Positions 58,694 through 64,000 of a stretch of DNA of 64,000 nucleotides are shown here, piece by piece; position 1 is the first letter of the stretch, and each line of letters opens with the position of its first letter. The position numbers and the translations under genes are program-made. The DNA comes from Yamagishiella unicocca (Eukaryota; Chlorophyta; Chlorophyceae; Chlamydomonadales; Volvocaceae). The stretch covers positions 186,001 to 250,000 of the forward strand of contig BDSL01000049.1 in NCBI GenBank assembly GCA_003116995.1, in the 5' to 3' direction. The notes beneath the pieces are model-generated. The model was not told the origin of the DNA. It searched no databases and saw only the letters and a program-made list of their open reading frames with translations.

Positions 58694-58745
58694 TGTAACG
58701 GTTACAGTGGGTTCCAGACCAAGAGGCAGAACCATCGGGCGCATC
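58694..58745. repeat. Interspersed repeat copy downstream of the metalloprotease
   Basis: TGTAACGGTTACAGTGGG begins a copy of the same repeat as 57385-57470 (GGTTCCAGACCAAGAGG, AGAACCATCGGGC). The TGTAA at its left end could double as a poly(A) signal. Confidence 0.85.
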
Positions 58746-60367
58746 GGAGGCAGTGTGACCCTCCTCCCGGACCCAAACTATACAACGGCGCGCACCAGAG
58801 GTGGAGTGCAGCAAAGCCATGGCATCAGCCGCAAACAGGAACGAGGAACCAGACCGGCGGCGGCACGGGCACGGGCAGGCACGGGCAGGAGGAACCCGTG
58901 GTTACCCCAGGCCGCTAACAGTGGGTGTGCGCGCCAGAACAGACAAGACGAGATGGAAAGGGACTAGTGAAGAAGTTGGGTGAGGCATGAAGCAGTACAG
59001 CATTTGGGACGGTAGATCCTTACAGGGGACAGGGCATTCGAAATGCGGATGGCATGTGGGCGGCGAAAGAGCCCGCGCCGCTCCGCAGCACTGCGAGGGA
59101 GCGTGCCGGAGCGTGCAGGAAGACCGGGAGCGAGGAAGCATACGCAGCAAAGGTTACGCAGCGCAGTGTGCCCCCGAAGAGCGGTCCGTGGGTGGCGCGT
59201 GTCTCACGGCCGCTGAACAAGGAAGCGTACGGACGATAAGAGGCGATACGGGGCGATAAGGGGTGATAAGGGGAGATGAAAGGGAGAGTGGAGAGTTAAT
59301 GGAGATGCAGGGAGAGCGAAGGGAATTAAAGTTAGGTGTGTAAAATCCTGGTTGCCTACCTAGGTTGGTGCATGCCCTCATCCCCTTATGGCGAACATCC
59401 CGCATGCATGACCCTAGCCGACGCCTCCTTAACGCTCCTCCGTGCCCTGCCTGTTTGTTTGCAGCTCAAGAAACGAGCCCCCGCCGGCAGTGTACGGCGA
59501 CTGTCCCGATAGGATGAAGGAGCAGAGCACGTGGACGCGAGACCTCGGCACACGCGGGTTACCGGTGCGGTATAGTTGTCACCTGAGCTGCGATTGTTGC
59601 CCACCTCTCTCTGACCGCGGCTGTCCTTTGCTGGCTGACTATTTAGTCGGGCGAGTGTTCACGCCGAGGAGGCGTTTGTTTGTTGCATGTGACCTAAGCC
59701 AGCGGCATCCATCCGTGGCTGGCCATACCGTCGGCCGCGGCTGGTTTCGGGGCATGCATCCCGTCAGGCCACATTATTGATCACCTCGCATGCGGCGATT
59801 ATTGACGACCGGGCGGTCTATAGGCATGCCCAAGCGCGCAGCGGCATGCTAGATATAGAAAACCACATGCAGCACCGACTTAAGCCAGGTAGATTTTATG
59901 CTGTGGCTTTGAAGGGACGGTCGAGATTGTACCGACTGTCACGGACTTTGGCATGAATATCTTATTAAATGGCATGATATTCTTATATTAACACCCTTAG
60001 CTGTGAGAACATACTCGAGGGTCCGCACAGGCCCACTCCAGGGGTGGCACCTATGGGGGAGGAGGGGGCCGTAGCGGCGCACCAGAAAAGGGCAGGAGTG
60101 TACAATTTTAGAAGGAGCAGCAGGCTTGCTCTTTGGCCCTCGGGCTTTTCCATTGTACGGCGCAGCGCGCTTGGTCCATCTTGCTTTGGTGATGCCGCCT
60201 TGAGAGACGAGCGAGGGGGCCACTGTAAATACGACATACATTCATGGGATCTGCAATAGTCACGTGCCGCACAGGATTGCACATGGGTGCTGATATTGGC
60301 TGAGATGCCGTACGTCAATGGTTAGGGTGTCCATATACAGCAGCCGAAAATGGCTGGGGCTGTGGCT

Positions 60368-60470
60368 GTTGCCAGGAATGCGTAGATGTCGCGACACAGT
60401 CCTGGCAACGGCGATCCTCGTGACCACAGCTAAGTGACTACACAGTGTCGATCACGCACTGTGTCGCGAC
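60368..60470. repeat. Nested inverted repeats
   Basis: GTTGCCAGGA (60368-60377) pairs with TCCTGGCAAC (60400-60409). GTCGCGACACAGT (60388-60400) pairs with ACTGTGTCGCGAC (60458-60470). The two foldings compete because the second left arm sits in the loop of the first hairpin. Confidence 0.9.
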
Positions 60471-60609
60471 GTAGACGAATAGCTTGCTGATGATCTCGAC
60501 AACTGCACCTGCATTGCCAGTTGGTCCGAACTCGCCCGAAGGCCGGCTCCGCAAGTGCAACCCTCTAACCATGCACCGTGTTTCGCCCGGTTCAGGGCCC
60601 CCAGGGCAG

Positions 60610-60650
60610 GGTTTTAGGGTGTTAGGGTTTTAGGGTTTAGGGTTTTAGGT
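60610..60650. repeat. Interstitial telomere-like TTTTAGGG tract
   Basis: About five units of TTTTAGGG or TTTAGGG with one GTTAGGG variant. TTTTAGGG is the telomere repeat of Chlamydomonas-type algae. Confidence 0.9.
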
Positions 60651-61357
60651 CAGGGTTCAGGCAGGACACCGCAAGGTAAGTGATCACCAACGGATCACAC
60701 ACCACACGGAGGAACAAGTGACTGGCCCCGGCGTCACCTCACATGGCCCGCGGCGCACCTAGCTGAACAAAACTCCACATGTGTTTCCAGGATATACAAA
60801 GCGCAGCCAAATGCATATGAGCGCACGGCACCAGGCGGGGGCCCCCAAATGGACCAAGCACCGCCAGCGACATGAAGCAGCCCGCAGTGACCGAGATCAA
60901 TCGCAGCCACAGCGGCAAGGGTAACAACATCCCCACAAAACTGCTCACAGTCGGGGGGCCTTGCACCAGTCACAGCCCAACACATGGATTATTCGACTCC
61001 CTCCCGGCGCGACCCGACAGCGGTCTGGCGCAGAAGTAACCACGCACTACACCGCGCCTGCAAAGGCCATCGCTGTCCACAGGGAAATCGGAAAGGCCTT
61101 GCTCAGCTGGCGAAGGCAGAATCGGTGCGTTCGCTCCAGTTCGCCCCTATGGCTTTTACTTCGCACGCCAAGACTGCCCGTAGGTGCCCTTCACACATTC
61201 AACATTCTTCGGGACGTTTCAATCCTTAATGCAGCAATTTTAGAGCGAGGCGCGGCGATGACGAGCAAAGTCGCCGGCCAGCGGCTGCCTGGCACCTAGA
61301 TGGAAGGATACGTAAGACGCTCGGTATGGTGTTGAAAAAGGCAAAACGGGGAAAAGT

Positions 61358-61374
61358 GCGTACGTATCGTACGC
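61358..61374. repeat. Perfect 7-bp-arm palindrome
   Basis: GCGTACGTATCGTACGC: arms of 7 bp around TAT. A small hairpin or dimeric protein site; no gene context. Confidence 0.7.
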
Positions 61375-63810
61375 CTGCATAATTTCAAATCGCGCAACTG
61401 AAACGCGCGCTCGGCCACGTCGCGCCTTGTGCGGAACGTCACGGTTTCCTACTGGTTTCGGAGTGGGTGCGGGCCACAAGGCACCATACCTCTCCTGGCA
61501 GCGCAGGTAACATCTCGCCTATTATCTACATTATAATAATATAATAATATGATATGAAATGTTGTAAACTGCAATTAGAACTTGTGTGGCGCGCTCGTTC
61601 GTTTTTGAGCATTTTGTAGCCGGTTTGCTCTGACATGCAATGACTAGGACGCGTAAAATAATGGGCAAGGATATCTAAACTTTTCACACGAAATTTGGAA
61701 GTACCGATGTACGTCTATAAGCATCACTACTTTTATCAAGGCTCCGCCCGCCACGCATGCTACAGACAACTCCCCCCAAAAAATGATACGCCGTCTGCAT
61801 ACCTCGTCGCGAGCAAAATAAACTTCCCTGTTATAGCAAGCCGGCGCATCGAAACAGGTGAACAGCAGGTAAACATAAGGCAATGGACAGGTAGCCTAGT
61901 CGTGGCGCGGTCAGGCGCAGTCAGGGCAGCGCGAGGCAGCGTATCCCTGCCTGTCCGGTGCCTGGTCCCTCTTTGATCATTGTTTGTGGGCGCATGAGCG
62001 AATCGCGTTATTGTATACATCTCATTGAGTAAATTCAATGAAATATATACGCAGGCAAATGCAACGGAGCATCCAATCCTCCCGCGCCCGACAGCGGCCC
62101 GACCTTGCAATTGCCCCATCCCGAAAAAGTGAGTGATCCCCACTAAACCAACACACTGAGCGAGTCATCCGTAGATCCCGTACTTTACCACCTCCTCGCG
62201 CCCGCCCCTCCCGTGCGCTTCGCGCCGGCTGCTCGGGGGAACTTGCACCACAGCAGGCTTCGCCTGATTAGGTAGCTGCCTCATCCCCTTGCTTCACCCT
62301 TACTACAGCAGGGTGAAGTTACCAGCGAGTTACCAAGGCGTAACTTGCTGCCACCGTATGTGATTCCCTGCGCGTGTGTGAACGCTATCCTGCTCGTGTT
62401 TTGCGGCAGGCCTGGCCGCGGTTTCAGAGCGGCAGAGGACACCCCTCGCAAACCGTAACAGCTACGTGCCAAGCAATGTGCCTAGCGTGACCTCGAACAG
62501 CCAGTAGACAAGCCTACTGAGCGCAGCGAAACAGCGCACCTACAAATGCTCCTCCCGTGATTCCCCCTTGGGATTGTAAGTGCTCGCCGCTTTACTACGT
62601 AAAGCTACATACCGCTTTCAACAGCGGGCCGTCTGTGCACCCGCAATCCCTCGCTTCTGGTATCTGGAGCCCGACGTGTGAAGCCACTTGCACATAGAAA
62701 AGCCACTCTCGCGCACACAATGACCGCAAGAGGGCTGAAAACTTCGCGCTTCGGTTGAAATCGGTAAATGCACTGCACCCGCAATTTACGATATGAACGG
62801 GCGCGTGTGCAACAGGGCGGGAAAGCAAATATTTAGGGCCGCGGAGCCCTCCGACAGGACTCTGACCACGCACGCGCAAAACTCAACCCGTTTTTTTCGA
62901 GTTAAAGGCGCGAAAGTACAGACACCCAAAAACGCTGGCGGAGGCGGCGTCTGGTTAAAAAATGAAGCCAGCAATGCCAAGCCAACGTGGGCTCAGCTGG
63001 CAGCTGGCCGTCAATGGGATTCCGCTGGCGGGTAACACGCGACGCGCCCTTGGAGGCCTGTGGGCGGGGGGAGTTTCCTGGGGCCCTCGCCGGACCGGTA
63101 TTCCCTCGCCTGCATCATTTCTGGCACTGACCTGTTGCCCGTGCAATGGCCGGCGTGCTCGAAGGGCACCTTGCGGTGGTGGCTGTCCCCAGGTTGGACA
63201 CTTGGGCGGTCGTGTTGGCGCTGCGGGCTGCCTTGCATGGTCGGCCGGTGGCGTGGCTGGTGCAAGACCCCTTGGCTGGGAGCAGTGTGCTTGGGATATT
63301 GTTGCCCTGGCCGCCCTCAATGCGACTGACGCCGGCCACTGCACGCTCAGGGCTGCTTCACGCTAGCCGGCAGGGCCTTGCCCACCCGGGGGCTCCCACC
63401 TGGTGCCGTGCGCTCGCGCTTAGTTGCCTTTTTTTGGTTTTCTGCGCACGCCTGGGGAGTTTTGTTCACGTAGGTATGCCGCGGGCCGGCTGGGGTGCTG
63501 TCGGGGCCACCCACCCGTTCCTCCATGTGGCTGGTGCATCGCTGGCGGTGTGCCGGCTAATCCCTGCTGACCGCCCTGCGGCTCCTGCCAGGTGATCTTC
63601 GTGGTCCGTCTGTCCACCTGTCTGGTGCCTTCTGAGCCCGATTTTTTGTTTTTAACCCAGCGCAGTTTGCTCCGCCTAGCTCTTTCTGTTGTCTGGGACA
63701 GTGTTGGTGGGTGCGCCTGGGGCGCCGTTCGTCTGCTCGGATTTGCGGTTTCCCCGCCCTCTTGGCCTTGGTTGAGTAGTAACTGTTACAACCGAACCTC
63801 AGACCAGGAG

Positions 63811-63833
63811 ATGTCGGACTATTACAGCAAGAG
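63811..63833 (+). CDS. Possible first coding exon of a gene leaving the right edge
   Basis: ATG at 63811 encodes MSDYYSK plus AG, followed by the donor-like GTAGGT at 63834. The upstream sequence CAGGAG and the short charged or aromatic start are compatible with a real N-terminus. Nothing downstream within the window confirms it. Confidence 0.25.
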
Positions 63834-64000
63834 GTAGGTAGCATCGTATGCTATGTCACTTGGCAGCTGTCGCACTGACGACACATGTAATAAACCGCGC
63901 GTTTCACTCCACCCACGGCAGGGTTTCCATCTGGCCGCACTTCGGTACATTTTTCGGTTTGAGAACGCCACCAAATGATGTTTCCAGCCGGGCGGCCGGA

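Larger units (their letters stand above)
58217..63810. other. Gene-poor right-hand region
   Basis: About 5.6 kb with no exon I can support. Candidate metalloprotease poly(A) signals TGTAA at 58694-58698 and 59339-59343. It holds interspersed repeats, a telomere-like tract, nested inverted repeats and AT-rich stretches (61515-61570, 62010-62045). A minus-strand hydrophobic open frame at 60739-60966 and a 149-aa plus-strand frame at 63146-63595 have no family signature or splice context. Confidence 0.5.

Noticed and set aside
60739..60966. Hydrophobic minus-strand frame suggesting a membrane protein
   Set aside because: There is no start context, family motif or linked exon, and overlapping frames are also open.
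63146..63595. 149-aa plus-strand open frame
   Set aside because: It has no recognisable family, and other frames of the same DNA are equally open; composition resembles a non-coding repeat.

Overview
The window reads as nuclear DNA of a volvocine green alga (Chlamydomonas or a close relative). Coding exons are very GC-rich, introns are short and plentiful with GT(G/A) donors and CAG acceptors, TGTAA poly(A) signals follow several genes, an interstitial TTTTAGGG tract matches the Chlamydomonas-type telomere, and the gene set includes a flagellar central-pair protein and a VMP-type extracellular-matrix metalloprotease. Most genes were assembled by hand from splice signals and homology memory. 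The coding exons of each spliced model join without breaking phase, which is strong internal support.

Layout, left to right. 169-2024 (-): flavin-containing monooxygenase-like gene running off or ending near the left edge. 3684-about 7986 (-): RAD51B, a DNA-repair RecA paralogue. 9817-34384 (-): a complete HYDIN gene, 29 exons, 4,829 codons, encoding the giant central-pair ASH/MSP-repeat protein; it fills over a third of the window. 35521-36905 (-): small Cdc25/rhodanese phosphatase. 37392-39252 (+): TPR protein of the RMD (regulator of microtubule dynamics) type, divergent from the phosphatase. 40820-43168 (-): protein with a C-terminal LysM domain. 43481-44569 (+): intronless acidic protein with a transit-peptide-like N-terminus, divergent from the LysM gene. 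45766-50384 (+): riboflavin kinase fused behind a Rossmann/SAM-methyltransferase-like domain and a transit-like leader. 54007-58216 (+): secreted gametolysin/VMP-type metalloprotease with a QExxH zinc motif and a long Pro-rich tail. 58217-64000 is gene-poor, with repeats, inverted repeats, telomere-like DNA and possibly the first exon of a gene leaving the right edge.

The genes are independent nuclear transcription units, not an operon. Two share a broad theme: HYDIN (flagella) and the RMD-like protein (possibly microtubule-associated). The metalloprotease points to cell-wall or matrix remodelling. Points most worth checking are the riboflavin-kinase fusion, the symmetric phase-1 micro-exons of the metalloprotease, the missing Walker lysine in HYDIN's adenylate-kinase-like module, and the partly duplicated phosphatase exon inside an intron.
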